The translations under genes and the position numbers were made by a program. Under the pieces are notes generated by a model. It was not told the origin of the DNA. It ran no database searches and was given only the letters and a program-made list of their open reading frames with translations. This document shows positions 35,655 to 46,485 of a stretch of 64,000 bases of DNA, in pieces (the first letter of the stretch is position 1; each line of letters starts with the position of its first letter). Location of the stretch: contig CAWEPI010000014.1 of the NCBI GenBank assembly GCA_963810945.1, positions 283,102 to 347,101 on the forward strand, in the 5' to 3' direction. The DNA comes from JAOUEA01 sp963810945. Lineage in GTDB: Bacteria > Actinomycetota > UBA4738 > HRBIN12.

Positions 35655-38021
35655 TCAGGTCAGCGCGCCCAGCGCCTCGCCGATCGCCCGCACGATCAGG
35701 TCGACGTCCTCGGGACCGAGCACGAGCGGCGGCCGGATCTTCAGCACGTTGTCGTGGGGGCCCGTGGAGCCGATCAAGCACGCCATGGTCGCGGACGGTC
35801 TCCAGCACGCGTGCGGCGGATCCGGGGTCGGCGGCTCCCGAGCCATCGTCGCGCACGATCTCCACGCCCAGCAGCAGGCCGCGGCCCCGCACCCCGGCCA
35901 CCCGCCCATGGCGCTCCCCGAGCAGAGCGAGCCCCTCACGGAGTCGGGATCCCATCGCGGCCGCGTGGGCAACGAGACCTTCATCTCGGATGACGTCGAG
36001 GACGGCAAGCCCGGCCACCATGGCTACTGGGTTGCCGCCGAACGTGCTGAAGAACTCCGCCGTCGCGCCCAGCCGGTCGACGTCCGCCCGCCGAGCGATC
36101 ACGGCGGCCACCGGGTGCCCGTTCCCCATGGGCTTGCCCAGGGTCACGAGGTCCGGATCGAGTCCGACCGCCATGAACGACCACAGGTGCTCCCCCGAGC
36201 GTCCGTAGCCGGCCTGGACCTCATCGGCGACGACCGATGCGCCCGCCGCGCGCGCGAGGCGCGCCACCTCGGCGTGGTAAGCGGGCGGGGGCGTGAGGAT
36301 GCCGTCGCTGGTGTAGGCGGTGTCGAGGAACAGAGCGGCCGGGCGGTGCCCACGTGTGGCCAGCCGCTCGATCGCGTCGCCGACGGCTGCGCCCATGGCG
36401 GTCTCGAGCGGGACTCCTTCCTGTTCCTCGCCTTCGAACCGCCGGGCATCCGGCGGAACGAACGGCTCGACGTGATCGGGGCGCCACCCACCCCGCCATT
36501 CCTCCGGTGAGAGCGCCGTCGTGGCCGTGGTGACCCCGTGGTAGGCGTTCTCCGTCACGAGGCCGCCGTCGCTGCCGGCCGCGGCCGCCGCGATCCGCCA
36601 CGCGAGATCGGTCGCCTCGCTCCCGGAGTTCACGAACAGGACCGTGTCGAGCCCCAACCCCTCCGGCATGGAGGCCACCAGCCGTTCGGCCAGCTCGATC
36701 GCGGCGGGGTGGAGGTAGCGGAGGTTCGTGTTCAGGGCTCGCGCCTGCTCCGCGATCGCGGTGACGACGCGGGGATGCGCGTGCCCCACGACCGGGACGT
36801 TGTTGTACGCGTCGAGGTACTGGCGGCCCTCGACGTCTTCGAGCCACGCGCCGCTCCCCCGCACCAGGTGCAGCGGGGTCGCGTAGGTGAGCGGAGCCAA
36901 CGCGGTGCCGAACACGCGGGCACGCCGCTCGATCAACGCGTCCGTGGGTGGAGGTGGGTCCGCGGCGCCCAACCGCCGCGCCGTCTCCTCGGGACCGAGC
37001 TCGGCGAACTGTTCGAGGATGCTCCACGACTCCCGGTCCCAGCCCTGGATATAGACCGCGTTCTCGGGGAAGCGCCGTACCCGCCAGGCCGAGATCGTGA
37101 CCGTGAGGGCGAGACGCGCCGCGAGCGCGTCGCCGATCAAGGCCCGTTCCTCGACCTCGAGGGGCGTCACCGAGCCGTAGCCGTCGAGGAGCGCCGCCGC
37201 CGCCCGGAACAGGTCGTCGCCCCTGCGCATCGCCAGCACCGAGTCGAGCGCCGACACCGGGTCGGCGAAGAGCGCGGTGTGCGACATGTCGCCGAAGTCC
37301 ACGATCCCCGTGATGCGGTCGGCGTCGTCGAGGAGCGCGTTGTCCAGGGTCAGGTCGCCGTGGACGACCTGGGCCCGGAGCCCGGGCCAGCGCGGCGCGA
37401 CGTGCGTCTCGAACCGATCGAAGATCTCGCGAACGAGCACGCGCCGCCCCGGATCGTCGATGGCGTCCGTCATCGGGCGCAGCAACAGGCAGTGCTCGAC
37501 GCTCCACAGCAGAACGCGGTCGGCCGAGGGGTGGAAGAAGCCTCGGAGCGCCCGGCCCAGGCGCGCGAGGGTCTCGCCGTAAGCCCACAAGGCCCGGTGG
37601 TCCAGCTCCATGCCGTCGACCGACCCTCGCCCCGGCAGGAACTCGTACAGGCGCACCATGTGCATCGCGGCTCGTTCATCCACCGCCGAGCCGACGTATG
37701 TCGTGGGATCCGCGGCGCTCGGCAACGGGCGGGCGACAGGGAGCGCGGGATCTATCCGGCGTGCATGGAGGGCGGCGCCGACCTCCATGTCGAGCACGCC
37801 AGGGTCCTCACCACCGTTGGAGATCTTCAGGACGCGCCGGAGGCCGGCGTCGCCTGCGAGGAGGAAGTTCTGATCGCGCTCGCTCTGGAACGCACGCTCC
37901 ATGACCCCGTCGAAGCCGAAGACCTCGCGGGCGATCCGCGCCACCTCCGCCTCGCTGAATCGAGGGGGGCGGCCGCGAGCACGCCGGCGAGCGCCTCGCT
38001 CTCTGAGGTCGGGGACGTCAT
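35655..38021 (-). CDS. Fused phosphotransferase (APH fold) and class III aminotransferase/lyase
   Basis: About 788 codons. The N-terminal third is an aminoglycoside-phosphotransferase-fold kinase (VVHGDLTLDNALLDD catalytic loop, ITGIVDFGDMSH metal site). The rest is a PLP enzyme: NSGSEATDLAWRIA, ENAYHGVTTATTA, DEVQAGYGRSGEHLW and PLP-Lys region LVTLGKPMGNGHP. Fusions of these two activities resemble hydroxylysine kinase plus phospholyase, or ethanolamine-phosphate lyase pairs. The frame shifts near 37,965 (after PTSESEALAGVLAAAP) and near 35,790. ATG 38021 overlaps the dehydrogenase stop (ATGA). Likely substrate: an amino alcohol produced by this operon. Confidence 0.8.
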
Positions 38022-38916
38022 CTCTGGGGAGGCGCCTCCCGCACCAGCTCGGCGTAGAGCGCCGCGTGGTCGCGGTCGCCGTCGCCCGCGTCGACGGCCT
38101 GCTGGAGCTGCTCCGCGACGACCGCGAAGGCGGGGATCGGCGTCCCGGTCTCGGCGGCGGCGTCCTCGACGATCCGCGCGTCCTTGCGGTGCAGCCGGAT
38201 CCGGAACCCGGGCTCGAACGCGTCGGTCGAGCATCCGCTGGCCGTGCACCTCCAGGATCTTCGAGCCCGCGAACCCCCCGAGCATCGCCTCCCGCACCTT
38301 GGCGGGATCCACGCCGGAGCGTTCGGCCAGCAGCAGCGCCTCGGCGACGGCCTCGATCGTGGCCGCCGACCACGAGCTGGTTGCATGCCTTGCAGACCTG
38401 GCCGGCGCCCGCTCGGTCCGACGTGAACGATGTTGGCCCCGAGCACATCGAGGATCGGCTCCGCGCGCGCGAACGCGTCGACCTCGCCCGCCGACCATGA
38501 TCGAGAGCGTCCCGTCGATCGCGCCCCGCTCCCCGCCGCTGACCGGAGCGTCGAGCATCGCCACCCCGGCCTCGGCGAAGCGACGCTGCCATCGTCCGGG
38601 TGGGCTCGGGGTCGATCGAGCTCATGTCGATCACGAGCGACCCCTCCGCGGCGTCCCTCGACGCACCCCGCCCGGGCCCCTGAGCACCTGTCTCGACGTC
38701 GGGCGTGTCGGGCAGCATCGTGATGGTGATGTCGCTCGCCGGCGGCCACCGCGGCGGGCCCGTCGGCCGGGTCGCGCCCGGCGGCCACGAGCTCGTCGAC
38801 CGGGCGCCGGGCTCCGCGAGTGCACGGTGAGCTCGTACCCGGCGGCGAGCAGGTTGCGCGCCATGGGCTTGCCCATGATGCCGAGGCCGATGAAGCCGAT
38901 CCGTGCGTCGCGCCAC
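38018..38916 (-). CDS. 3-hydroxyisobutyrate dehydrogenase-family oxidoreductase (frames broken)
   Basis: About 299 codons, the normal family length. N-terminal NAD(P) site IGFIGLGIMGKPMARNL, substrate motif DAPVSGGERGA, LDVLGANIVHVG, the catalytic region CKACNQLVV, and C-terminal RLHRKDARIVEDA. The catalytic Lys of the family lies in the KACNQ segment. At least six one-base insertions break the gene (for example near 38,226, 38,357, 38,410, 38,489, 38,582 and 38,691). It would oxidise a beta-hydroxy acid or reduce a semialdehyde made by the aminotransferase encoded just upstream. Confidence 0.8.
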
Positions 38917-38920
38917 GGCC

Positions 38921-40269
38921 TCAGGGCTCCATCGCCGCGTCGGCGATCGTCGAGCGCGCCGGTCGATGATCTCGAACCCCTCGGCGAGCTGCTCCTCGTT
39001 GATGCACAGCGGCGGGTTCGTCATCACGTTCCACCAGCGGATGAACGTGGCGAGCCCGTTGTCGACGAGGTACCGGTTCAGCCGCTGCATCGTCTCGTTC
39101 ATCTGGTTGAACGGACTGAGCGGCTCCACGGGTCTCCGCGTTCTTCACCAGCTCCAGGATCCCGAACAGGCCGATGTTGCGGTGGCGGCCCACGCTCGGA
39201 TGCTTGGCGGCGAGCTCCTCGTGGTGCGGCCCGCATGACCGGCTCGAGCCGCTTGGCGTTGCCCACCAGGTCGTCGTCCTCGATCACCTGCACGGCCGCG
39301 ATCGCGGCGGCCACGCCGAGCGGGTGCGTGTTGTAGGTGAGCCCACCCCAGAACACGTTCTCCTCGAAGTACGCGGCGACGTGCGGCGCCAGCCCGACCG
39401 CGCCGAGCGGCGCGTACGACGACGTGAGCCCCTTGGCGGTCGTGATGAGGTCGGGCACGACGTCCCAGTGGTCGACCGCGAACCACTCGCCGGTCCGGCC
39501 CCAGCCGCACATCACCTCGTCGGCGATCAGCATGGATGCCGTGCGTCGTGCAGAGCTCGCGCACGCCCTGCAGGTAGCCGTCGGGCGGGATCAGGATGCC
39601 GTTCGTGCCGGTCACCGGCTCCAGGATGAACGCCGCGATCGTCTCCGGCCCCTCCAGCTCGATCGTCTCCTCCAGCAGCGCGAGCGCGGTCTCGCGCGTC
39701 GTCGAAGCCCGCGCTGCGGCCCGTGGTACGGGTCGAGCACGTGCACGACGCCCGGCATCGGCGGCTGCTCGTTCGGCCAGCGGCGCGGGTCGCCCGTGAG
39801 CGTCATCGTCGCCGTACGTCGAGCCGTGGTAGCTGCGGTAGCGCGCCAGGACCTTCTGCCGCCCCGTGACCAGCTTCGCGATCTTCACCGCGTTCTCGTT
39901 CGCCTCGGCGCCGGCGAGGGTGAAGAACGTCTTCTCGATGTCGCCGGGCCACAGACTCCGCGAGCCGCTTGCCCAGCACGCGCGCGGCCCTCGAACGCCT
40001 GGAACGGCGAGATGTACGGCGAGCTTCTCGGCCTGCCGCGCGATCGCTTCCGTGACCCGCTTGTCGCCGTGGCCGATGTTCACGCCCATCAGCTGCGAGC
40101 TGAAGTCGAGCCAGCGCCGGCCGTCGACGCCGTACATGTACACGCCTTCGGCGCGGTCGATCGCGAGCGGCGCGACCTTCGACTGGGCCTGCCAGTCGAA
40201 GAGCGTGTAGCGCTTCGAGTCGGCGACGATCTGCTCGGCCGCATGAGCGATGCCGATCTCGGTCGCCAT
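38921..40269 (-). CDS. Class III aminotransferase (frames broken)
   Basis: About 449 codons from ATG 40269 with GGGAGGGG upstream. N-terminus AEQIVADSKRYTLFDWQAQ; PLP fold segments KTFFTLAGAEANENAVKIA, RYRSYHGSTYG, FILEPVTGTNG, IADEVMCGWGRTGEWFAVD and PLP-Lys in LITTAKGLTSSYAPLG. These match omega-amino acid:pyruvate aminotransferases (beta-alanine, taurine, GABA type). Frame changes occur near 40,020, 39,960, 39,810, 39,540, 39,230 and 39,125. It follows the ABC importer genes, so it likely acts on the imported amine. Confidence 0.82.
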
Positions 40270-40289
40270 GGTGTCCCCTCCCTCGCCGT

Positions 40290-41459
40290 CTACGTCGCTC
40301 GGCGGTCGGCGCCGCGGTCGTCGGCGGGCCGCGGAGCCGACGACGAAGCTGTGCTCGGCGGCCCAGTGCAGCATGACCGGTCGCCCGGCCGCGGGCTCGT
40401 CGGCGTCGACCTCGTCGTTCAGCCGATGCACCGTGAGGCGCTCGCCGGTCGCGCAGCAGCACGATGAGCTGGGTCATCGAGCCGAGGTAGACGACGTCGA
40501 CCACCGTGCCGCCCACGCGGAGGCGCCGGCCCTCCGCGTCGCCCGCTCGCCGAGCTTGATCTACTCCGGGCGCACCGTGATCTGGCATCGGTCGCGCGCC
40601 TGTCGCGCCATCCGGTCGACGCGCAAGGATGCGCTCGCCCTCGCCCAGGTCCATGGCGACAGCCCGTCGTCGCGCGGTCGACGCGCAGCGCGATCAGGTT
40701 CGACGTGCCGATGAAACCGGCGACGAACGGCGTGGCCGGGACGCTGGTAGAGCTCGCGCGGCGTCGCGAGCTGCTCGACCACGCCGCCGTTCATGACGGC
40801 GATGCGGTCGCTCATCGTCATCGCCTCCTCCTGGTCGTGCGTGACGTAGACGAACGTGGTGCCGCGTGCGCTGCTGGAGCTCCTTGAGCTCGAGCTGCAT
40901 CTCCTTGCGCAGCTTGAGGTCGAGCGCGCCCAGCGGCTCGTCGAGCAGCAGGGCCGCCGGCTGGTTCACGAGCGCGCGCGCGAGCGCGACCCGCTGCTGC
41001 TGGCCGCCCGGAGAGCTGGCCCGGGCCGGCGGTCCTCGAGCCCGTCGAGCCGCACGGTGCGGATCGCCTCGCGCGACGCGACTCGCGCGTCTCCTCGCGC
41101 GCCGAGCTTCTTGATCCTCGGGCCGAACGCGACGTTCTCGGCCACCGTCATGTGCGGGAACAGCCCGTAGGCCTGGAACACCATGTTCACGTTCCGCTTG
41201 GCCGGCGGCACGTGCGTGACGTCGCCGCCCTGCAGCAGGATGCGGCCGGCGTCGGGCGCCTCGAAGCCGGCGATCATGCGCAGCGTCGTCGTCTTGCCGC
41301 AGCCGCTCGGGCCGAGCATCGAGAAGAACTCGCCGCCCGGGATCGTGATCGACACGTCGTTGACGGCCACGACGTCGTCGAAGCGCTTCGTCACGCGAGT
41401 CGACGACGATCTCGCCCTCGTGGTCCTGCGCTCGCCGCCGTGACGGCTTCGGCGCTCAT
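40290..41459 (-). CDS. ABC importer ATPase, PotA-like (frames broken)
   Basis: About 389 codons. Walker A MLGPSGCGKTTTLRM, Q-loop VNMVFQAYGLFPHMTV, Walker B with ALLLDEPLGALDLKLRK, TFVYVTHDQEEAMTMSDRI switch His region, and a C-terminal TOBE domain (TVVDVVYLGSMTQLIVLL). This is the spermidine/putrescine-type ATPase. ATG 41459 overlaps the permease stop (ATGA). Frame changes lie near 41,435, 41,400, 41,090, 41,020, 40,865, 40,735 and 40,445. Partner of the two permeases and the binding protein encoded upstream. Confidence 0.85.
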
Positions 41460-42410
41460 GCCTCGATCCTGTTCAATCGGGCGAGCCGGTAGGCGACCAG
41501 CGGACAGCACGACCGACAGCGACGAGCAGGATGAAGTTCAGCGCGGACCCCGCGCCCCAGTCCCCTTGGCCGAGGATCAGGTCGCGCACCCGCTGGCCCA
41601 TCATGTAGGACCCGGTTCCGCCGACGATGTCCGGAGGTGACGAAGTCGGTGAGCATCGGGATGTAGACGAGGATCATCGCGACGAAGATGCCGGGGGCCG
41701 CCAGCGGGATCAGGATCGTGCGCGCCTGCATGCCACCAGCCCGCGCCCAGGTCGGTCGCCGCCTCGAACATCGACGGGTCGATCGCCTTCATCGCCGCGT
41801 AGATCGGGATCGTGGTGTACGTGATGTAGCGTGGTCGGCAGGGTGAGGATCACGGCGAACTTGCTGAACAGCAGCCACTCGACCGGGGGGCCCGGGATCA
41901 GCCAGTTCACGATGCCGTTGCGGCCGAGGATCACCTGCCAGGCGTAGACCTTGACGACCGGGCGCGAGCTCGTCGGCGAGCACCAGCGCCAGCAGCAGGA
42001 AGAGCTCCCACTTCCCGGCCTTGAAGACCATGAAGTAGGCGAGCGGCAGCGCGATCGACGAGCATGATCGACCATCGAGGTGGTCGCGATCACGAGCGTG
42101 GTCCACGCGATATGGGGGTTGAGCGGGTTCGTGAGCACCTCGACGTAGTGCTCGAGCGTGTAGCCGCTGTTCGCGTCGGCGGGAACTTCACGCACGCTCA
42201 TCATGCACCATGATCAGCAACGGCACGAGGAACAGCACGACGAGCAGCGTGACCGGGCGCGAACAGGATGCCGAAGGCACCGCGCGCGGCTCCGGTCGCG
42301 TGCCTCGGCCGGCGCGGCGCTTGCCGGTCCGGCCCCGATCCCGGCGACTCGCCGACGGCCGCCATCAGGTCCTCGCCGTCGCCGCGATCGGCCTCGGTCC
42401 CGGCGATCAT
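41456..42410 (-). CDS. ABC importer permease, PotB-like (frames broken)
   Basis: About 318 codons. After a cytoplasmic N-terminus (MIAGTEADRGDGEDLMAAVG) come membrane helices including LLVVLFLVPLLIMVMMSV, LVIALPLAYFMVFKAGKWEL and ILIPLAAPGIFVAMILVYIP. The EAA loop that docks to the ATPase is visible as FEAATDLGAGWW. Frame changes near 42,260, 42,190, 42,069, 42,057, 41,961, 41,829, 41,732, 41,631 and 41,503 are each explained by about one inserted base. It overlaps both neighbours by ATGA. Confidence 0.82.
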
Positions 42411-43295
42411 GCTCGGCGCGTCGCGTCGCCGCCGACGGGAACGCGCAGCAGCCTGCAGGGCGAACCAGATCAGCAGCGACCTGCGCCACCGAGATCAACG
42501 TCGGAGATCGCGTTCACGACGGCGGTGTGGTCGGGGTTGCGCACCGACGAGTACACCCACACCGGGAAGGTCTGCTGGAAGCCGAGCGTGAAGGCGCTGA
42601 TCTCGTAGTTGTTGAACGACCAGGTGAACGCGAAGATCGCGGCCGCCGCCAGGGCCGGGGCGATGTGCGGCAGGATGATGTAGCGCAGCACCTGCATGCC
42701 GCGAGCAGCCGAGGTCGATGGCCGCCTCTTCCTGCACCTTCTGGAACCGGAACAGCTGCGCGGCGACGATCGCGGTCACCAGCGGGAACGTGCAGACGGT
42801 CTGGGTCGCGATCACGGTGCGCAGCTCAGGTTGATGTCGGCACGCGCACGTAGGCCATGAGCGCGGCGATGCCGATGATGAGCCACGGCAGGACCAGCGG
42901 CGCGCCGACGAGCCCGCCCACCGCCCCGCGACCCCGGAAGCGGAAGCGCGTGAGCCCGAAGGCGGCCAGCGTGCCGAGCACCAGGCAGAGCGGCGCCACG
43001 ATCGAACGCGACGAAGAACGAGTTCGACGAGCGCGCTCGCGGAGCGGCGGGTCCGAAGCGCGTCGCGTGTACCACTGCGTGGTCAAGCCCTCCAGCGGGA
43101 AGCGCGAGGACGCTCGAGTCGTTGAACGAGAACAGCACGAGGATCAGGAGCGGCCCGAAGAGCATGAGGCCCACGACGGTGAGGAACGACCCGCCACCCC
43201 CCGCGGTTGACCGCGCGGCGCCGGAGCGCCATCGCGTGGCACCGGACGTCCCGGCCAGCACGGCCCCGGCGGCCCTCGACCGCCTGCGTCGCCAC
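42407..43295 (-). CDS. ABC importer permease, PotC-like (frames broken)
   Basis: About 296 codons, GTG start at 43295 overlapping the binding-protein stop. Helices: FLTVVGLMLFGPLLILVLFS, CLVLGTLAAFGLTRFRF, LVGAPLVLPWLIIGIAALMA and IAPALAAAAIFAFTWSFNNY. The EAA loop is KVQEEAAIDLG. The ATPase-side segment and the FSFNDSSVLALP motif are typical of PotC-like permeases. Frame changes are frequent (near 43,245, 43,085, 43,060, 43,010, 42,835, 42,705 and 42,490). Ends in ATGA with the other permease. Confidence 0.8.
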
Positions 43296-44427
43296 TAGGA
43301 GGCCTTCACCTCTGTCCAGGCGGCGACCCAGGCGTCCCGATCATCGGGCGGGCTCGCCGGGATCGCGTTGTCCGAGGTTGTACAGCGAATCGAGGGCGGC
43401 TTCCTCGACGACGGTCGGGGGGCACCGCGTCGAGGATGCCCTCGTTCGACGTCAGGTAGTTGAAGTTCGTGGCCGCGTAGATCTGCGGCGGAAGGCTCGT
43501 GTACCAGTTGAGCAGGGCGTAGGCCGCGTCGAGGTTCGCGGGGTCGATGTCGGGACTGATGCCGTAGCCGCAGGTCCACAGCATCTGGCCTTCCTTCGCC
43601 GACGGCGAACTGCGACGTTCATCCCGTCCTTCTTGCGCATCAGCTTCGCGTCGCCCGGGTACCCCGAGGAGATCACGACCTCGCCCGACTTGAACAGCGC
43701 CCTCGACCTCCGCGTCGCCGTTGTAGAAGGTGCGGAACTGGCTGCGGTGGTCCTTGAGGAACTGCGTGACCATCGCGAGCTGATCCGACGTCATCGAGAG
43801 CGGGTCGGAGATCCCGTTCGCGAGCGCCCCGATGTCGAGGGCCGTGATCGCGAGGTTCTCCATCGACGCACGGCCCGCGTACTGCGGGATCGAACAGATC
43901 GGTCCAGGAATCGGGAGGCGTCTTGATGACGTCGGCGTTGTACATGATGCCCGCGGTCCCGGCGTCCACGGGGACGATGTAGACCTTGTCGTCGACGGTC
44001 ACGCCGGGCAGGGCTTCATCAGGGGGAAGATGTCGTCCCAGTTCTCGAGGCGCGAGGTGTCGAGGGGTTGATACATGCCCTTGTTCACCATCTCCAAGGT
44101 CGCCTCGTCCACGCAGCTGTTGATGACGTCGGCCTGGAACCCCGCCTGGATCTTCGCGACGGCCTCTTCGTTGCTGCCGAACGATGCGGTCTCCAGGTCG
44201 ATGTTGGGATACGTCTCGTAGAACGTCTTCATGTAGTCGGGGTCGAAGCCGTCGGAGTAGGAGTAGAGGCGGATCGTCCCGGTGATCGAGGAGGGATCCT
44301 CGGAGGCGCCGCCGCTGCCGCCGGCGCTCTGCGAGGCGGACCCGCCTCCGCCCCCGCCGCATGCCGCCGCGACGAGCGACAGGCACGCCACGACCGCGAG
44401 ACCCCGCGCGAACCGCGTCCACGACAT
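43295..44427 (-). CDS. Substrate-binding lipoprotein of the ABC importer (PotD-like, frames broken)
   Basis: About 377 codons. Lipoprotein signal with lipobox VAAACGG, Gly/Ser linker, then a periplasmic-binding fold (GTIRLYSYSDGFDPDYMKTF, DVINSCVDEATLEMV, VYIVPVDAGTAGIMYNADVI, LWTCGYGISPDIDPANLDAA). This resembles spermidine/putrescine and other polyamine-like or quaternary-amine binders. ATG 44427 has GGAGGG upstream. Frame changes lie near 44,005, 43,950, 43,895, 43,705, 43,600 and 43,425. First gene of an operon that runs to 35655; the operator at 44505-44517 controls it. Confidence 0.8.
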
Positions 44428-44479
44428 CGAGCACCCTCCGATCGTCGTCAAGAGCCATCGGGCGGCTTGCCCCGGACGG

Positions 44480-44517
44480 ACCGTAGCCGCGTACGTTGCA
44501 GATTGTCAACCGTTGAC
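44480..44517 (-). promoter_or_regulatory. Promoter and GntR operator site 1 (ABC importer operon)
   Basis: GTCAACCGTTGAC at 44505-44517. Read on the minus strand it contains TTGACA (44509-44504) as -35, an 18-bp spacer, and TACGGT (44485-44480) as -10. The operator therefore covers the -35 box of the importer operon. It is one of four sites fitting GTNNACYGTNNACC. Confidence 0.65.
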
Positions 44518-44595
44518 CGATGGTGCGAGACTGCGCGCATCATCTACCCATCCCTGCGACGGTCCCGGAGCCTCGGTCTCGATCCGAGGCCCCGA

Positions 44596-45278
44596 TCACT
44601 CGTTCGAGGCCACGACCCCGGCGATCAGGTCGCCGGCCTGCTCCGCGTGCTCGCTCAGCAGCCGTGCCGCATCATCCTCGTCGCCGGCCTCGATCGCCTC
44701 GACGAGCCGCCGGTGCTGCGCCGAGATCTCCTCCAGCGAGCCGAGGACCTGCTCGTCGAGGCGGAGCAATCCGCGGAGCGTCGGGACGTACCGCATGAAG
44801 ACCTCATGGATGCGGGCGTTGCCGCAGAGCCGGCAGAGCGTCTCGTGGAACGCCAGATCCGCGCGGCTCACCGCGACCGCATCGCCCGAAGCCACGGCGG
44901 CGTCGATCGCGCCGACGAGCGGCGCGCAGGTCGGTCATGGCCGCAGGTTCTTGCGACCGCGCGAGCAACCGCGCCGCCCGACCCTCCAGGGCGGCGCGCA
45001 GGCCGTAGATATCGCGGACGTCCTGGGCCGTGAGGCTCACGACGAAGGTGCCGCGCCGGGGCTCCTCCTTCAGCAGCCCTTCGGCCCGCAGCAACTTGAA
45101 GGCCTCGCGCACCGGGCCACGGCTGATGTCGAGCTGTTGGGCGATCTTGGCCTCGACCAGGTGATCGCCCGGCTTGAACCCGCCCCGAAGGATCTGCTCA
45201 CGGATCCCGTCGGCGGCGTCCTCCGTGAGGGAGCGTGGTGCTCTCAGCGGCCGCAGCGTGGACGACGGGGTCGGTCAT
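44596..45278 (-). CDS. GntR-family (FadR/FCD type) regulator (frames broken)
   Basis: About 227 codons. A winged helix-turn-helix (IREQILRGGFKPGDHLVEA, IAQQLDISRGPVREAFKLL, EPRRGTFVV) is joined to an FCD ligand domain (DVRDIYGLRAALEGRAARLL, FHETLCRLCGNARIHEVF, EHAEQAGDLI). The metal-binding Asp and His positions of FCD proteins are present. Frame changes lie near 45,225 and 44,930. It lies between two operator copies (44505 and 45302) and is divergent from the enolase-superfamily gene, so it probably controls itself and the surrounding catabolic operons. Confidence 0.85.
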
Positions 45279-45301
45279 GCGGGCGAGCCTAGCATGGAGA
45301 T

Positions 45302-45314
45302 GTCAACTGTTGAC
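45302..45314. promoter_or_regulatory. GntR operator site 2 (between gntR and the enolase-superfamily gene)
   Basis: GTCAACTGTTGAC, 24 bp from the regulator start and 31 bp from the divergent gene start. On the minus strand it includes TTGACA, possibly the regulator's own -35. Suits shared control of both genes. Confidence 0.65.
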
Positions 45315-45345
45315 CATCGACGAGGCCGGCGCGCGCGGGACGACG

Positions 45346-46472
45346 ATGGCTGAGATCGGCGCGCGTGGTGGTCCTGGCGATCGCCCCCCACGTGGAGCGA
45401 TTCAGGTACACCGCCCGCTCGGAGGAGGTCTTCACCACGACCACCCTCGTGCGCATCACCGATGCCGACGGCGGGAGCGGGGTGGGGGCTTACGACTCGG
45501 ACTCGTTCGGGACCTGGGACCTGGCGCCCCTCGAGACCCTGAGGACGATCGTCCCGCGCCTCATCGGGATCGAGGCCGAAGAACGCGACCTCGTGGCGTC
45601 GATCGCTGAGCGAGGACGGCACGTCGCCGTTCCCCCCGGCCCCCCGGTCGGCGATCGACATCGCGCTCTGGGATCTCGGCGCCCGACGCGTGGGCCGTCC
45701 ACTGCGGGAACTGATGGCGGGCTCGCCGACGGCCGGCTCGCTGCCGTCCTACGCATCGCTCGCCCTGCACGAGGACGAGGACGCCTACCTCGCCTCGATC
45801 GAGGCCCTCTCGGCGGCGGGATCCACGGCGGTGAAGCTGCATGCGTGGGGGGACCCCGAACGGGACGCCGGCCTCCTCCGCGCGGTGCGGCGAGCGTTCC
45901 CCGAACTCATCGTGATGCACGACGCGGAGGGCAGGTACGGGCGGGGAGGCGCCGAGACGGTCGCCCGCGCCTGCGCTGACGTCGGCGCCCGATGGTTCGA
46001 GGCGCCGCTGCCCGATCCCGACGTCGGCGGCTACCGATGGCTCCGGCAACGGGTGCCCGGGGTGCCGCTGCTGGCCGCGGGCGACGCGCTCTGGGACGCT
46101 CGGCTGATCCAGGAGTTGCTCCACGACCCGCCGTGGGACGCCCTGCGGTTCGACGTGTCGTTCGCGGGCGGGCCGACCGCCGCGCGCGAGCTGATGCGGG
46201 TGGCCGACGACGCCGGTCTCGACGTGGAGCTCATCAGCTACGGGCACACGCTGATCCAGGCGGCCAACCTGCACGTCGCGCTCGCGTTCGGCCGTACCTC
46301 GTTCTTCGAGCAGGCCGTGCCGCCTGAACCGTTCGAACACGGCGTGCGCGACCCGATCCGCACGGACGCCGCCGGAAGGGTGCACGGGCCGGAGGGACCG
46401 GGCCTCGGCATCGAGCTCGACGACCGAGCGCTGGAGGATGCGACGATCAGCAGCGTCGACACGGGTACATGA
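45346..46472 (+). CDS. Mandelate racemase/muconate lactonizing enzyme-family protein (frames broken)
   Basis: About 375 codons of an enolase-superfamily enzyme. The N-terminal capping domain has EEVFTTTTLVRITDADGG. The barrel has AVKLHAWGDPERD (KxH-type general base), metal ligands in LIVMHDAEGRYG and RWFEAPLPDPD, and the region VPLLAAGDALWD followed by DVSFAGGPTAARELM. Such enzymes abstract an alpha proton from a carboxylate: dehydratases, racemases or cycloisomerases. One shift follows the start codons near 45,365 and one lies near 45,645. Divergent from gntR and followed by an SDR, likely the same pathway. Confidence 0.8.
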
Positions 46473-46485
46473 GGGAGGCGATCAC

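Noticed and set aside
35599..39129. A single 1,176-codon minus-strand frame
   Set aside because: It crosses three genes whose true frames differ. Only the kinase-aminotransferase portion in the middle is a real protein in that frame.
41503..41829. A regular spacing of about 100 bases between inserted bases
   Set aside because: Intervals measured over several genes range from about 12 to 132 bases, so no fixed period is supported.
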